A DNA stretch of 15,361 nucleotides from contig JAUNBO010000006.1 of assembly GCA_030527065.1 (NCBI GenBank), positions 1 to 15,361 of the forward strand, in the 5' to 3' direction. The position numbers and the translations under genes were made by a program. The notes under the pieces were generated by a model, which saw only the letters and a program-made list of their open reading frames with translations, had not been told where the DNA came from and made no database searches. This document shows, in pieces, positions 1 through 8,207 of this stretch; position 1 is the first letter of the stretch; each line of letters opens with the position of its first letter. Origin of the DNA: Bacillota bacterium (GTDB lineage Bacteria > Bacillota > Clostridia > Peptostreptococcales > Anaerovoracaceae).

Positions 1-1350
1 TTCCATTTCCCCTTCCATTCCGTCGGCCCAGAGGCCCGTGAGCCGGACGGGAACGAAACGGCCCCTCAGGTCCGGCGCCCCTGCCCCGGCCCGGAAGCAG
101 ACCCGTATGTAATTTTCATCGTAACCGCTGTACAGCCCCCGGTCCGGGTCCCATTCCTCCGCCAGCACGGAAGCGACCCGCCCGGTATTTCCCAGGAAAA
201 ACCCTTCCGCAGCCTTCTCCGCCGCCGCCGCCAGCCGGGCGGCCCTCTCCTTTTTCACGCCGGCGCCGAGCTGGCCCTCCATCTCCGCCGCCCGGGTCCC
301 CTTTCTGCGGGAATAGGGAAATATGTGGGTCTTGCAGAAACGGACCTCCTCCACCAGAGACAGGCTTTCCCGGAAATCCGCCTCCGATTCCCCGGGAAAT
401 CCCACGATGATATCTGTGGAAATGCCATAAGCGGGATCGAAGCGCCGCAAGAGCTCCGTGATTTTCAGAAAATCCTGCCGGGTGTAATGGCGGTTCATGG
501 CGGCGAGAACGGCGTCGCTGCCGCTCTGGACAGAAAGGTGCATATGACGGCAGAGCTTCTCATATTGCAGCAGCCGCTCCACATAGCTCCCGTCCACCAC
601 CGTGGGCTCCAGGGAGCCGATGCGGATGCGGAACTCTCCCTTCAGGCGGTCCAGGGCCGCCACCACCGCTTCTATGCCCCCTGCTCCGGTCCCGTTTCCG
701 CCGCCCCGGCCGGTTTCCCTGCCGTAGAGGGCGGCGTTGATCCCGGTGAGGACGATTTCCCGAAAGCCTTTCTCCAAAAGGCTTTCCGTTTCCCGGACGA
801 TGGCCTCCAGGCTGCGGCTCCGCAGCCCTCCCCGGGCATAAGGGATGACGCAATAGGAGCAGAACTGGTCGCAGCCCTCCTGTATTTTAACATAAGCACG
901 GGTCCGGGATTCCATGGAGGCCACGGGCCCTGTTTCCCGGTATTCCGCCGGACCGGCCCAAGGGCTCACATGACAGACAGGCCCGGAGGCCCGGTCCTCT
1001 TCCTTCTGCTTCAAGTATCCCTCCACCAGCTCCGGCAGGCGGCTCTTCTCCTCCGTCCCGGCCAGCAGGTCCACTCCTTCTATTTCCCGGACCTCCTCCG
1101 GGTTCATCTGGACGTAACAGCCCGTGGCCGCCACCACGCAATGGGGATTCTCCTTTTTGGCCCGGCGGATGTACTGCCGGGATTTCCGGTCCGCCAGATT
1201 CGTCACGGTACAGGTGTTTATCACATAGACGTCGGCAGGCTCTTCCCCTTCTGCCATAGCAAAGCCCCGCCGGAGGAATTCCTCCTTCAGGGCCTGTGTT
1301 TCATATTGGTTTGTCTTGCACCCCAGGGTGTAAAAGGCGATCCTCTTCAT
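1..1350 (-). CDS. mtaB: tRNA (N6-threonylcarbamoyladenosine(37)-C2)-methylthiotransferase MtaB, 3' end cut by window
   Basis: This radical-SAM enzyme adds a methylthio group to t6A37 of tRNAs reading ANN codons, giving ms2t6A. The ATG at 1348-1350 opens 450 codons without a stop before the window edge, close to the usual family length, so probably only a few codons are missing. The N-terminus reads TLGCKTNQYET, the family hallmark. The UPF0004 domain supplies Cys11, Cys47 and Cys78 for the auxiliary iron-sulfur cluster. The radical-SAM motif CDQFCSYC gives Cys160, Cys164 and Cys167, followed by VIPYARGGLRSRS. A TRAM-like basic and beta-rich tail follows after about residue 385. A Gly-rich loop at residues 214-225 looks like a lineage insertion. 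A GAGG nine bases upstream is a modest ribosome binding site. The gene lies 70 bases after rsmE as the last visible gene of the heat-shock operon, the place yqeV holds in Bacillus. MtaB is preferred over MiaB or RimO because of the N-terminal signature and the neighbours. Confidence 0.95.
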   Translation of the reverse strand, partial: MKRIAFYTLGCKTNQYETQALKEEFLRRGFAMAEGEEPADVYVINTCTVTNLADRKSRQYIRRAKKENPHCVVAATGCYVQMNPEEVREIEGVDLLAGTEEKSRLPELVEGYLKQKEEDRASGPVCHVSPWAGPAEYRETGPVASMESRTRAYVKIQEGCDQFCSYCVIPYARGGLRSRSLEAIVRETESLLEKGFREIVLTGINAALYGRETGRGGGNGTGAGGIEAVVAALDRLKGEFRIRIGSLEPTVVDGSYVERLLQYEKLCRHMHLSVQSGSDAVLAAMNRHYTRQDFLKITELLRRFDPAYGISTDIIVGFPGESEADFRESLSLVEEVRFCKTHIFPYSRRKGTRAAEMEGQLGAGVKKERAARLAAAAEKAAEGFFLGNTGRVASVLAEEWDPDRGLYSGYDENYIRVCFRAGAGAPDLRGRFVPVRLTGLWADGMEGEME

Positions 1351-1420
1351 GCTTCACTGCCTCATAAGACGGGCCCCGCAGCCGGAACGCTCCGGGAAAA
1401 AAGGGAATGCTGCGCCGATC

Positions 1421-2221
1421 CTAAAGCTCCAGTTCGTACATCACCATGGCCAGCGCCGCCATCCCTGCGGTTTCCGTTCTCAGAACGGTCCTGCCAAGGG
1501 AAACAGAAACGGCGCAGGCCTTCAGCAGCTCCGCTTCTTCCTCCGAAAAGCCCCCCTCCGGCCCCACCAGCAGGGCCACGGCAGGGCCTTTCTCCGGCTC
1601 TCCCGTCCCGGCCCCGGCTCCAACTCCGGTCCCGGGCTTCTCCCGCCGCTCTTTGGAGAACCGCCGCAGGGCTTCCTTTATGGTGGTCTTCTCTTCGTTT
1701 TCGTATAAAAAAAGGACCAGGTCGTAAGCCGTGGTTTTCAGCTCCCCCAGCACTTCCTGAAAGGCCAGGACCCCGGCCACCTCCGGGAGCCGCCCTCTGC
1801 CGCACTGCTTGCCCGCCTCGTCGGCCACCTTCTGCCAGCGCTCTCTCTTGTTCCGGAAAGCCCCCTTATCCGCAGCCAGGGTCCGGCGGGTCAGCATGGG
1901 AACGATGCGCTCCGCCCCCAGCTCCGTGGTTTTCTGGATGATGAGCTCCATCTTGCCCTGCTTTGGCGCCGCCTGGTACAGAGTGACCCGGACGGAGGGC
2001 TCTCTGCCGAAGGCCTGCTTGTCCAATATTCTCCCCACCGCCGCTTCGCCGGAGATCTCTTCCAGGACGATACGGTATTCCCAGGCGGAGGAATCGGAGA
2101 CCATCAGCTGATCCCCCGGCTTCATCCTGAGGACCCGGGCAAGATGCCTCAGGTCCCCTTTGTCGCAGATTTCGATCCGGTCTTCCTTCACTGCGGAAGG
2201 GTCCACAAAAAACCTTCTCAT
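1421..2221 (-). CDS. rsmE: 16S rRNA (uracil(1498)-N(3))-methyltransferase RsmE
   Basis: RsmE is a SPOUT (trefoil-knot) methyltransferase that makes m3U1498 in helix 44 of 16S rRNA, acting on the assembled 30S subunit. The 266-residue product has the N-terminal PUA-like domain (MRRFFVDP, then HLARVLRMKPGD at about 26-37). The catalytic domain follows, with QKTTELGAERIVPM at 96-109, GPEGGF at 220-225 and LGRTVLRTETA at 242-252, which form the knot and SAM site. It is slightly longer than the usual 240-250 residues because of a Gly/Ala/Pro-rich low-complexity stretch (about 193-213) before the GPEGGF motif. The ATG at 2219-2221 follows a GGGAG ribosome binding site. The gene starts 22 bases after the prmA stop and is almost certainly cotranscribed with it. 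The position matches yqeU of Bacillus. Confidence 0.96.
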   Translation of the reverse strand: MRRFFVDPSAVKEDRIEICDKGDLRHLARVLRMKPGDQLMVSDSSAWEYRIVLEEISGEAAVGRILDKQAFGREPSVRVTLYQAAPKQGKMELIIQKTTELGAERIVPMLTRRTLAADKGAFRNKRERWQKVADEAGKQCGRGRLPEVAGVLAFQEVLGELKTTAYDLVLFLYENEEKTTIKEALRRFSKERREKPGTGVGAGAGTGEPEKGPAVALLVGPEGGFSEEEAELLKACAVSVSLGRTVLRTETAGMAALAMVMYELEL

Positions 2222-2243
2222 GCCTTTTCTCCCGGCTCCATCA

Positions 2244-3170
2244 TCAAGGCTTCAGGCGGGCGGCGATGGCGCACCACTCTTCCTTTTCCTTTATGTCCAG
2301 AAGCTCAAAGCCTTCCTTTTTCAGGCTCTCCATCACCTGAGGCGCTTTTTCCACCAGGATCCCCGAGGAAATGAATACGCCGCCCGGCTCCATGCAGCTT
2401 CCCACATCCTCAGCCAGAAGCTGCACCAGATCCGCCATCAGGTTGGCCACCACCAGGTCCGCTTTGTATTCCAGCCCTTTTACCAGATCCCCCTGCCGGA
2501 GCTCCGCTTTCACGCCGCTGTGCTCCAGGTTTTTCCGGGCCACCTCCAGGGCCGCCGGATCCAACTCCACGCCTACGGTTTCGGAGGCCCCCAGCAAGGC
2601 GGCGGCTATGGTCAGGATCCCGGAGCCGCAGCCCACATCCAGGACCCGGTTCTTTCCCGGGACCAGATACTGCTCCATCAACTCCAGGGAAAGGGCGGTG
2701 GTGGGATGAAGGCCCGTTCCGAAGGCCATGCCCGGGTCTATCTCCACCACCAGCTCGTCTTCATGCCTCTTCTCGTAAGGCTCCCAGGAAGGCTTCACCG
2801 TGATCCGCTCCGTAACGGCGGCGGGCTTGAAATAGGCTTTCCACTTGTCCCGCCAGTCCTCTTCCCGGACCGGGGAAAGCTCTGCGTCCTCAAAGCCCAG
2901 ATATCGGATCTCTTCCAGGGCTTTTTCCAGAAGCTCCAGGCCCTCAACGCTGTCCTCCACATAAAAGCTGAGGACAGGCTCTTTTTCTTCCCGGGCCAGG
3001 ACCTCCTGGTCCACATAGTCCCAATCGTAGCTGTTCTTTTTTTCCAACAGCTCCCGGACGTCTGCCGGGTCCTCTATGACGAAGCCCGTTATTCCCAGTT
3101 CTTCCAACCGGCTCATCAGCAGCTCCGCCTGCTCCGCCCCTGTGCGTATGGTAACCTTCGTGTGATCCAT
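2244..3170 (-). CDS. prmA: Ribosomal protein L11 methyltransferase PrmA
   Basis: PrmA is a class I SAM-dependent methyltransferase that methylates amino groups of ribosomal protein L11. The 308-residue product has the N-terminal substrate-recognition domain (about 1-100), a linker, and then the Rossmann methyltransferase domain. The family signature GMAFGTGLHPTT lies at 147-158, SAM motif I VLDVGCGSG at 176-184, the acidic ribose-binding VELD at 201-204, and LVVANLMADL at 239-248 in place of the more usual NPxY-like motif IV. The ATG at 3168-3170 follows an AGGAG about eight bases upstream. The gene lies between dnaJ and rsmE, the same place as yqeT in Bacillus, which couples ribosome modification to the chaperone operon. 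A GC-rich hairpin separates it from dnaJ and may lower readthrough from the upstream chaperone genes. Confidence 0.96.
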   Translation of the reverse strand: MDHTKVTIRTGAEQAELLMSRLEELGITGFVIEDPADVRELLEKKNSYDWDYVDQEVLAREEKEPVLSFYVEDSVEGLELLEKALEEIRYLGFEDAELSPVREEDWRDKWKAYFKPAAVTERITVKPSWEPYEKRHEDELVVEIDPGMAFGTGLHPTTALSLELMEQYLVPGKNRVLDVGCGSGILTIAAALLGASETVGVELDPAALEVARKNLEHSGVKAELRQGDLVKGLEYKADLVVANLMADLVQLLAEDVGSCMEPGGVFISSGILVEKAPQVMESLKKEGFELLDIKEKEEWCAIAARLKP

Positions 3171-3212
3171 AAAACGCTCCTGTCAAAACATTTTTTTATG
3201 CCCATGGAAAAC

Positions 3213-3231
3213 GGCGGGACGCCGCCCCGCC
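3213..3231 (-). terminator. GC hairpin after dnaJ, possible weak terminator or attenuator
   Basis: In the direction of transcription the arms GGCGGG and CCCGCC flank a seven-base loop and are followed by GTTTTCC. It starts about ten bases after the dnaJ stop codon and lies about 40 bases before prmA. The stem is only six base pairs and the U-tract is four bases, so partial termination or 3'-end protection of the chaperone mRNA is more likely than full termination. Confidence 0.4.
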
Positions 3232-3241
3232 TGTTCTCCTC

Positions 3242-4405
3242 CTATTTGAACATGTCCTTTACCGCATCGGAGAAGGATTTGCGCCTGGCATAGCAATCTC
3301 CTTCGGCGGTGAGCTGTCCGAATTTCTCTATGGCCTTTTTCTGCTCCCGGTTCAGCTTGGTGGGCACCTCCAGCAGGACCTTTACATAGAGGTCCCCGGT
3401 CCGGGAGCTGCGCAGGCCCTTCAGGCCTTTTCCCTTCAGGCGGAACACCGTATCCGGCTGGGTCCCCGCCGGGATCTTATAGGAAACCTTCTCCTTCAGG
3501 GTGGGGACCACTATTTCGTCCCCCAGGGCCGCCTGGGTGAAGGTGATAGGGATCTCCAGCCACAGGTCGTCTCCCCGGCGCTTGAAGAGCTTGTGGGGAC
3601 GGACGGACACCACCACATAAAGGTCTCCCTGGGGGCCGCCGTTGGTCCCCGGCTCTCCCTGCCCTTTGATGGAGATGATGGAATCGTTGTCCACACCGGC
3701 GGGGATATCCACGGCAATGGTGGTGGTCTTCCGCACTCTGCCGCTGCCGTTGCAGACAGGGCAGGGCTTTTCTATGATCTGTCCCGTGCCGCCGCAGCGG
3801 TCGCAGGGCTGCACATTGGTGAACTGCCCGAAGGGAGTCCGCTGCGTCACCGTCTGCTGCCCCGTGCCGTTGCATTTCGGACAGGTGCTCTTGGCCGTTC
3901 CCTTTTCCGCTCCGCTGCCGCCGCAGGCCTCGCAGCTGTTGAACTTGGTCAGCTGGATCTCCTTTTTCGTCCCGAAAGCGGCTTCCTCGAAGGAAATATT
4001 GATGGTCTTCTGCAGGTCTGCGCCCTTTCTGGGGGCGTTCCTCTGCCGGGTCCCGCCGCCGCCGAACATGCCGCCGAACAGGTCTCCGAAGATGTCCTCA
4101 AAGCCCCCTGCACCGCCGCCAAAGCCGCCGAAACCGCCAAAGCCCCCGGCGCCGCCGCCAAAGCCTGCGCTGGGGTCCACTCCCGCAAACCCGAACCTGT
4201 CGTACTTGTTCTTCTTGTCCGGGTCTGAAAGGATGCTGTATGCCTCGTTGACTTCCTTGAATTTTTCCTCCGCCTGCTTGTCGCCGGGGTTCCGGTCCGG
4301 GTGGTACTCCATGGCTTTCTTGCGGAAGGCTGATTTTATCTCATCCTCTCCGGCGCCCTTTTTAAGCCCAAGGACCTCGTAATAATCCCTTTTCTTCTCC
4401 GCCAT
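3242..4405 (-). CDS. dnaJ: Molecular chaperone DnaJ (type I Hsp40)
   Basis: DnaJ delivers unfolded clients to DnaK and stimulates its ATPase in the cytoplasm. With the ATG at 4403-4405 the protein has 387 residues and begins MAEKKRDYYEVLG, the standard DnaJ start. The J domain covers about 5-70 with HPD at 35-37. The Gly/Phe-rich region is at about 72-118. Four CxxCxGxG zinc motifs begin at C158, C175, C201 and C215 (two zinc sites). The C-terminal client-binding domains run from about 228 to the end. The frame can be extended six codons to a GTG at 4421-4423, but no ribosome binding site precedes that GTG and the added residues are not conserved family sequence, so I reject it. A GGAG about 12 bases before the ATG and the AGAG runs after it are a mediocre ribosome binding site. 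A perfect nine-base-pair hairpin lies 22 bases upstream, between dnaK and dnaJ. Confidence 0.97.
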   Translation of the reverse strand: MAEKKRDYYEVLGLKKGAGEDEIKSAFRKKAMEYHPDRNPGDKQAEEKFKEVNEAYSILSDPDKKNKYDRFGFAGVDPSAGFGGGAGGFGGFGGFGGGAGGFEDIFGDLFGGMFGGGGTRQRNAPRKGADLQKTINISFEEAAFGTKKEIQLTKFNSCEACGGSGAEKGTAKSTCPKCNGTGQQTVTQRTPFGQFTNVQPCDRCGGTGQIIEKPCPVCNGSGRVRKTTTIAVDIPAGVDNDSIISIKGQGEPGTNGGPQGDLYVVVSVRPHKLFKRRGDDLWLEIPITFTQAALGDEIVVPTLKEKVSYKIPAGTQPDTVFRLKGKGLKGLRSSRTGDLYVKVLLEVPTKLNREQKKAIEKFGQLTAEGDCYARRKSFSDAVKDMFK

Positions 4406-4427
4406 AGCTCTCTGCTTCTCCACTTGC

Positions 4428-4456
4428 CGGAGGCCGACAAACTGTGCCGGCCTCCG
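4428..4456 (-). promoter_or_regulatory. Perfect 9-bp hairpin in the dnaK-dnaJ spacer
   Basis: The arms CGGAGGCCG and CGGCCTCCG flank an 11-base loop that can add two more pairs. No U-tract follows in the direction of transcription; the next bases are GCAAGTGGAG leading into the dnaJ ribosome binding site. It is therefore not a classical terminator. It may be an mRNA stabiliser, a processing site, or a translation-modulating hairpin for dnaJ. The rest of the 128-base spacer holds no gene I can support. Confidence 0.45.
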
Positions 4457-4533
4457 AAATTACGTTTCATCCTTTTCCATAAATGCGAAGGCGCTTTCCG
4501 CTCTGCCTCACACTATGCCGCTTTGCTATTGTA

Positions 4534-6426
4534 CTACTCTTTTTTGTCTTCGTCCACTACTTCATAGTCTGCGTCCACAACATTTTCTTCTCCGGCCCCC
4601 GCTCCTGCGTTGGGATCGAAGCCGCCGGAAGCGCTGTCCGCACCGTAAGGTCCGCCGCTGCCGGGGTCGAAGCCCGGGCCTCCGCCGGCCTGCCCCTGCT
4701 GTGCCTGCTGATACATTTTGGCCGAAATGGTGTGGAACTCCTCGGTGAGGGCCTCTGTTTTCGCCTTTATTTCTTCAACGGTCCCCACTTCCATGGCCTT
4801 GGAAAGCTCATCCTTGGCCTGGTTGATCCGGCTCTTCTCCTCTTCGCTGAGAGAGCCCTCCAGTTGCTTCAGGGACTTCTCCGTCTCATAGACCAGGGTC
4901 TCCGCCTGGTTGCGGACGTCTATCTCTTCCTTCTTTCTCTTGTCTTCTTCCGCATACTGCTCCGCTTCCTTCACCTTCTGCTTGATCTCGTCGTCGGAAA
5001 GCTTTGTGGAGGAGGTGATGGTGATGCGCTGCTCCTTCCCCGTCCCCAGGTCCTTGGCGCTGACGTTGACAATGCCGTTGGCGTCGATATCGAAGGTGAC
5101 CTCTATCTGAGGCACTCCCCGGGGCGCCGGCGGGATGCCGCTGAGCTGGAACCTGCCCAGGGTAATATTCCCTGCGGCCATTTCCCTCTCGCCCTGGAGC
5201 ACGTGGATGTCCACCGCCGTCTGATTGTCCGCCGCCGTGGAAAAGATCTGGCTCTTCTTGGTGGGGATGGTGGTGTTCCTCTCTATGAGCCTGGTGGCCA
5301 CGCCGCCCAGAGTCTCTATGGACAGGGACAGGGGCGTTACATCCAGCAGGAGCACGTCTGTGACCTCGCCGGTAAGGACGCCGGCCTGGATGGCTGCGCC
5401 GATGGCCACGCATTCGTCGGGGTTGATGCCCTTGAAGGGATCCTTCCCCGTGATCCTCTTCACCGCATCCTGCACTGCCGGGATACGGGTGGAGCCGCCT
5501 ACCAGAATGACCTTTTCCAGATCCCCCGCAGTGACGCCGGCGTCGGCCATGGCCTTTCTCATGGGCTCTATGGTCTTTTCCACCAGGCCGGCGGTCAGCT
5601 GATCGAACTTGGCTCTTGTGATGTCCATGTTCAGGTGCAGAGGCCCGTCGGCGATGAAGGGCAGGTTGATGTTGGTGGTCTGAGAGGAGGAGAGCTCCTT
5701 CTTGGCCTTCTCCGCCGCTTCCCGCAGCCTCTGATGGGCCATTTTATCCTGACGCAGATCCACGCCGTTCTCCCTGGCGAAGCTGTCTGCGATATGATTC
5801 ACCAGAATGTCGTCGAAGTCGTCGCCGCCCAGCTTGTTGTTGCCGTTGGTGGCCAGCACTTCAAAGACCCCGTCTCCCAGCTCCAGCACGGAGACGTCGA
5901 AGGTGCCGCCGCCCAGGTCGTAGACCAGTATCTTGTGATGGCTGGTTTCCTTATCCAGGCCGTAGGCCAGGGCTGCCGCCGTGGGCTCGTTGATGATCCG
6001 CTTTACATCCAGCCCGGCAATTTTACCGGCGTCCTTGGTGGCCTGCTTCTGGCTGTCTGTGAAGTAGGCCGGCACGGTGATGACCGCCTCCGTCACCTTC
6101 TCGCCCAGATAAGCCTCGGCGTCGTTTTTCAGCTTGCCCAGGATCATTGCGGAGATGTCCTGAGGCGTATAGGCCTTTCCGTCTATGGTGACGGTATGGG
6201 TGCTTCCCATATGCCTCTTGATGGAAGAAACGGTCCTGTCCGGATTGGTGATGGCCTGCCGCTTGGCGGTTTCACCCACAAGCCGCTCTCCGTTCTTTGC
6301 AAAGCCCACCACCGAGGGGGTGGTCCTGTTTCCTTCTGCGTTTGCGATGACTACGGGGTCGCCGCCTTCCAGCACTGCCACGCAGGAATTGGTGGTCCCT
6401 AAGTCGATTCCTATTACTTTTCCCAT
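4534..6426 (-). CDS. dnaK: Molecular chaperone DnaK (Hsp70)
   Basis: DnaK is the ATP-dependent Hsp70 that binds exposed hydrophobic segments and cycles with DnaJ and GrpE. The 630-residue protein starts GKVIGIDLGTTNSCVAV (phosphate-1 motif). It has ITVPAYFTDSQ and the phosphate-2 motif VYDLGGGTFDVSVLE. The adenosine-binding segment is ILVGGSTRIPAVQ, and the interdomain linker VLLLD is at 358-362, followed by the substrate-binding domain and helical lid. The tail is Gly-rich and ends in the acidic EEVD-like sequence DADYEVVDEDKKE. Between SSIKRHMGS and YTPQDISA it lacks the roughly 23-residue segment present in Gram-negative DnaK, which supports a Firmicute origin. One linker-adjacent residue differs from the commonest form (LSLSIETLGG rather than LSLGIET). 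An AGGTAGGA ribosome binding site precedes the ATG, and the gap to grpE is 24 bases. Confidence 0.98.
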   Translation of the reverse strand: MGKVIGIDLGTTNSCVAVLEGGDPVVIANAEGNRTTPSVVGFAKNGERLVGETAKRQAITNPDRTVSSIKRHMGSTHTVTIDGKAYTPQDISAMILGKLKNDAEAYLGEKVTEAVITVPAYFTDSQKQATKDAGKIAGLDVKRIINEPTAAALAYGLDKETSHHKILVYDLGGGTFDVSVLELGDGVFEVLATNGNNKLGGDDFDDILVNHIADSFARENGVDLRQDKMAHQRLREAAEKAKKELSSSQTTNINLPFIADGPLHLNMDITRAKFDQLTAGLVEKTIEPMRKAMADAGVTAGDLEKVILVGGSTRIPAVQDAVKRITGKDPFKGINPDECVAIGAAIQAGVLTGEVTDVLLLDVTPLSLSIETLGGVATRLIERNTTIPTKKSQIFSTAADNQTAVDIHVLQGEREMAAGNITLGRFQLSGIPPAPRGVPQIEVTFDIDANGIVNVSAKDLGTGKEQRITITSSTKLSDDEIKQKVKEAEQYAEEDKRKKEEIDVRNQAETLVYETEKSLKQLEGSLSEEEKSRINQAKDELSKAMEVGTVEEIKAKTEALTEEFHTISAKMYQQAQQGQAGGGPGFDPGSGGPYGADSASGGFDPNAGAGAGEENVVDADYEVVDEDKKE

Positions 6427-6450
6427 TGTCTTGATTCCTACCTTTCGTTT

Positions 6451-7041
6451 TTATTCCGCCACTTTTACCATGGCCGGGCGGACGACCCGGGAATTCAGCA
6501 TATACCCCTTTTGAAGGACTGCCGTTACCTTACCGCTCTCGTACTCGCCTCCGCTTTCCGTGAGCACCGCATGGTGGAAGGCGGGATCGAAGTCCTCCCC
6601 TTCCGCCTTTATCTCCTGGACGCCGCTCTTTTCCAAAACGTCCCGGAGCTGCTTCAGGATCATTCCCATGCCTTCCAGCATGCCTTTATCCGACCAGGCG
6701 TCCCCGCTTCCCAGGGCCCGGTCAAAATTATCTATCACGTTAAGCAATTCCGTCACGAGCTTTTCGTTGGCGTATGCATAAACGTCGCTCTTTTCCTTTT
6801 CCACCCGCCGTTTATAATTCTGGAAATCCGCCATCAGCCTCAAATATCGGGTCTGAAGCTCCTCTTCCTCCTGGGGCGGCTGGGCTGCCTCTTCCTTTGA
6901 AGGCTCCTTCTGCTCCGGCTCCGCTCCTCCCTGCTGCCCGCCGGCGACCTCCGGCCCGGTCTCTTCCGCCGGTCCCGCTCCTTCCGCCGCCTCTTCCTTC
7001 ACTTCCTGCTCCGGCGCCGGTTCTTTCTTTTTACTCGTCAT
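6451..7041 (-). CDS. grpE: Nucleotide exchange factor GrpE
   Basis: GrpE releases ADP from DnaK and acts as a thermosensor through its long paired helix. The 196-residue protein opens with about 60 residues of low-complexity Glu/Ala/Gly/Pro sequence, typical of Firmicute GrpE. The long coiled-coil helix follows (LQTRYLRLMADFQNYKRRV, about 62-80, continuing to about 130). The beta-wing domain comes last, with DFDPAFHHAV and the C-terminal signature LQKGYMLNSRVVRPAMVKV. The ATG at 7039-7041 lies inside the end of hrcA, overlapping it by 11 bases, with an AGGAG-type ribosome binding site formed from hrcA codons, so translational coupling is likely. The gap to dnaK is 24 bases. Confidence 0.97.
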   Translation of the reverse strand: MTSKKKEPAPEQEVKEEAAEGAGPAEETGPEVAGGQQGGAEPEQKEPSKEEAAQPPQEEEELQTRYLRLMADFQNYKRRVEKEKSDVYAYANEKLVTELLNVIDNFDRALGSGDAWSDKGMLEGMGMILKQLRDVLEKSGVQEIKAEGEDFDPAFHHAVLTESGGEYESGKVTAVLQKGYMLNSRVVRPAMVKVAE

Positions 7042-8080
7042 TCTCCTCTTCTCCTTCTGTCAACTGGAACGCATTGCTGATATTTTCCGTCATATATTCA
7101 ATGATGGACGTCACTTTATCGTATTTCATCCTGGTGGGGCCTATGACCCCCAGTTTGCCCATCAGCTTGCCGTTGATCCTGTAGGTGGCGGTGATGAGGC
7201 TGCAATCCCGCATCACCTCGTCCGTATGCTCGTCTCCTATGGTGATCATGACGCCGGAATCCCGGTTCAGAAGCACGTCCGTGATCCGGTCTCTGTGATT
7301 GACCATCTCTAAAAACAGTCTTGCCCGTTCAATGTCGTTGTACTCTGGAATGGAGAAAATGTTGCTGAGGCCGTCCATATAGAGCTCTACGTCCAGCATG
7401 TGCTCCAGGGTGCTGAGGAAGTTGGGCATGATGGCCTCTCGCAGAAGGCTCATGGCCTCTATGTCCGCTTTCACATCCTTTATGACGTCCAGGGTGAGGG
7501 CGTCGCTGATGGTTTTGCCTTTATAATTGTAGGTCAGCACCTTGGAGAGCAGCTCCAGCCGGTCCGCCCGGTAGGGGTCCCTCATCCGCAGGGCCGTGTT
7601 GGAGACCTTGCCGCTCTCCGCCACGATCATCAGCACCACCGTGTTCTCGTCCACCGGCAGGATGTTGATGTATTTCAGCCGGTCCTCGTCCTTTCTGGGC
7701 GTGATGGCGAAGGAGGTGAGGCTGGTCAGCTCCGAGAGGAGATGGGCCGCATGCTCTATGGTCTTATCCAGCTCCTGGATGTTGGCGCTCAGCTTTTCCT
7801 TTATGACCTGCTTCTCCGCCTCCGGCAGCTCGTAATGCTGCATCAGGTTATTGACGTATAAGCGGTAGGCCTTATCCGAAGGCACCCGGCCGGCGGAGGT
7901 GTGGGGGTGGGTGAGAAAGCCCATTTCCTCCAGGTCCGACATCTCGTTCCGTATGGTGGCGGGGCTGATGCCCATATCGTATTTCCGGGACAGGGTGCGG
8001 GAGCCCACCGGCTCTGCGGAATGGATAAAGTCGGAAATAATGGCCTGCAGTATCCGCAGCTTACGTTCGTTCAGATCCAT
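7031..8080 (-). CDS. hrcA: Heat-inducible transcription repressor HrcA
   Basis: HrcA is the dimeric repressor that binds CIRCE operators and whose activity depends on GroEL/ES in the families studied. The 349-residue protein has an N-terminal winged-helix domain (MDLNERKLRILQAIISDFI, then SRKYDMGISPATIRNEMSDL, then the wing HPHTSAGRVPSD). It is followed by the GAF-like dimerisation domain and the conserved C-terminal part containing IGPTRMKYDKV. It is the first gene of the operon, so it is expected to repress itself through the CIRCE at 8171-8197. The ATG at 8078-8080 has a near-perfect AAGGAGG at 8088-8094, seven bases away. The 3' end overlaps grpE by 11 bases. Confidence 0.98.
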   Translation of the reverse strand: MDLNERKLRILQAIISDFIHSAEPVGSRTLSRKYDMGISPATIRNEMSDLEEMGFLTHPHTSAGRVPSDKAYRLYVNNLMQHYELPEAEKQVIKEKLSANIQELDKTIEHAAHLLSELTSLTSFAITPRKDEDRLKYINILPVDENTVVLMIVAESGKVSNTALRMRDPYRADRLELLSKVLTYNYKGKTISDALTLDVIKDVKADIEAMSLLREAIMPNFLSTLEHMLDVELYMDGLSNIFSIPEYNDIERARLFLEMVNHRDRITDVLLNRDSGVMITIGDEHTDEVMRDCSLITATYRINGKLMGKLGVIGPTRMKYDKVTSIIEYMTENISNAFQLTEGEEENDE

Positions 8081-8170
8081 TTGCTCTCCTCCTTTTTCCG
8101 CAGTTTTTTGATTTGCCGGTACTTCCGGCGGGTGAGACGGCCATATGTTCCGATGGTTCCGTCCGGTTTG

Positions 8171-8197
8171 TTAGCACTCTTTGCGGGTGAGTGCTAA
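8171..8197 (-). promoter_or_regulatory. CIRCE operator (HrcA binding site)
   Basis: The sequence TTAGCACTC, nine bases, then GAGTGCTAA matches the canonical CIRCE inverted repeat with no mismatch in either arm. It begins about three bases downstream of the predicted start of transcription of the hrcA promoter, so bound HrcA would block initiation, and the element also lies in the 5' untranslated region. Confidence 0.98.
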
Positions 8198-8207
8198 TCA
8201 CAATCTA

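Noticed and set aside
1382..1395. CCGGA/TCCGG hairpin between rsmE and mtaB
   Set aside because: It is five pairs, and the T-run lies before rather than after it in the direction of transcription, so it is not a terminator.
325..1941. Plus-strand open frame of 538 codons opposite mtaB and rsmE
   Set aside because: It spans two real minus-strand genes and their spacer, and its translation is Pro/Arg-rich noise.
4460..4480. Six-codon ATG...TAA mini-frame before the dnaJ hairpin
   Set aside because: No ribosome binding site precedes it, and a frame this short is expected by chance.
4483..6402. Plus-strand open frame of 639 codons opposite dnaK
   Set aside because: It is antisense to an unmistakable DnaK, its translation lacks recognisable motifs, and it results from GC-biased codon use.
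8115..8129. Small GCCGG/CCGGC hairpin in the hrcA leader
   Set aside because: It is five pairs only, with no U-tract and no link to a ribosome binding site; too weak to call.
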